NCBI GenBank assembly: GCA_014377905.1
Contig: JACMOQ010000296.1
Location: 1-6,700 of the forward strand
DNA length: 6,700 nucleotides
Source: Acetobacteraceae bacterium
GTDB lineage: Bacteria; Pseudomonadota; Alphaproteobacteria; Acetobacterales; Acetobacteraceae
Direction: 5' to 3'
Below are positions 6,494 to 6,700 of the stretch, in pieces. Position 1 is the stretch's first letter, and each line of letters opens with the position of its first letter. The notes under the pieces are model-generated. The model was not told the origin of the DNA. It was given only the letters and a program-made list of their open reading frames with translations, and ran no database searches. The position numbers and the translations under genes are program-made.

Positions 6494-6700
6494 TTAAATG
6501 ATCGTCGCGAATTCGACACAATCCATCGGCGCCTCCGCCACTGTCACGCCAACCACCCCAGCCCAAACCGGGGCCACCAGCACTTCAAACAACGCCACGG
6601 CCTCAATCACTGCCACCACCTCAATCACAGCCACAACCGGCGGCACCGGCACCACAACCCTAAGCATCCGACAGACCGGTCGCAAAAACCGCCCAACCCC
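6494..6700 (-). CDS. Possible 3' end of an unidentified minus-strand gene (low complexity)
   Basis: A minus-strand frame enters from the right edge and ends with TAA at 6494, giving 68 visible residues. The sequence is Val/Ala-rich and repetitive (VVAVIEVVAVIEAVALFEV), then ends in PMDCVEFATII. I do not recognise it. In favour of coding are the high GC at third positions and a terminator-like hairpin just after the stop. Against it are the strong low complexity and the fact that the plus strand is open too (from ATG 6498, a Ser/Thr/Ala-rich frame with no ribosome-binding site). The strand and reality of this gene are therefore uncertain. Confidence 0.35.
   Translation of the reverse strand, partial: GVGRFLRPVCRMLRVVVPVPPVVAVIEVVAVIEAVALFEVLVAPVWAGVVGVTVAEAPMDCVEFATII
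6601..6636. repeat. Two tandem copies of an 18-base repeat
   Basis: CCTCAATCACTGCCACCA is followed directly by a second copy with two substitutions. The unit is six codons long, so it keeps frame on either strand: VIEVVA/VIEAVA on minus, ASITAT/TSITAT on plus. Confidence 0.7.

Overview
The window is GC-rich, densely coded bacterial DNA, most likely from an alphaproteobacterium; an acetic-acid-bacterium-like or other Rhodospirillales relative is my guess, not something the sequence proves. Pointers are a System I cytochrome c maturation cluster, a DUF1674/SDHAF4-type small gene, a THYN1-like EVE-domain protein, and YPD-type repeat proteins of the kind often seen beside alphaproteobacterial glycosyltransferases. 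No tRNA, rRNA, CRISPR array, integrase or transposase is visible.

Layout. Positions 1-1339 (minus strand) carry two adjacent genes for proteins built from the same repeat of about 35-45 residues (aromatic core, YPD, then H-F/Y and G-x-x-EGR). The downstream one runs off the left edge. Positions 1414-3599 (minus strand) form a tight operon read right to left: ccmC, ccmD, ccmE, a 92-base gap with a hairpin, ccmG, then a 48-residue SDHAF4 homologue. ccmC/ccmD, ccmD/ccmE and ccmG/SDHAF4 each overlap by four bases (GTGA or ATGA). A 79-base divergent spacer separates ccmC from a plus-strand operon at 3679-6392: EVE-domain protein, small Rieske [2Fe-2S] protein (GTGA overlap) and acetyl-CoA synthetase. 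From 6393 to the right edge lie a REP-like palindromic repeat, a perfect 22-base palindrome, a possible minus-strand terminator, and a low-complexity open frame that may be the 3' end of another minus-strand gene.

How the genes work together. CcmC and CcmD load haem onto CcmE, which carries it covalently for delivery to apocytochrome c; CcmG normally keeps the apocytochrome CXXC reduced. The last gene of that operon probably serves succinate dehydrogenase assembly, so the operon groups biogenesis of respiratory-chain components. The opposite operon centres on acetate activation to acetyl-CoA.

The most notable points are the CcmG homologue, whose catalytic WCxPC motif reads WSQPC; the absence of ccmF, ccmH and ccmA/B from the cluster; the coupled SDHAF4 gene; the edge-truncated repeat protein; and the perfect palindrome after acs. 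I do not see clear evidence of an entirely new multi-gene system.
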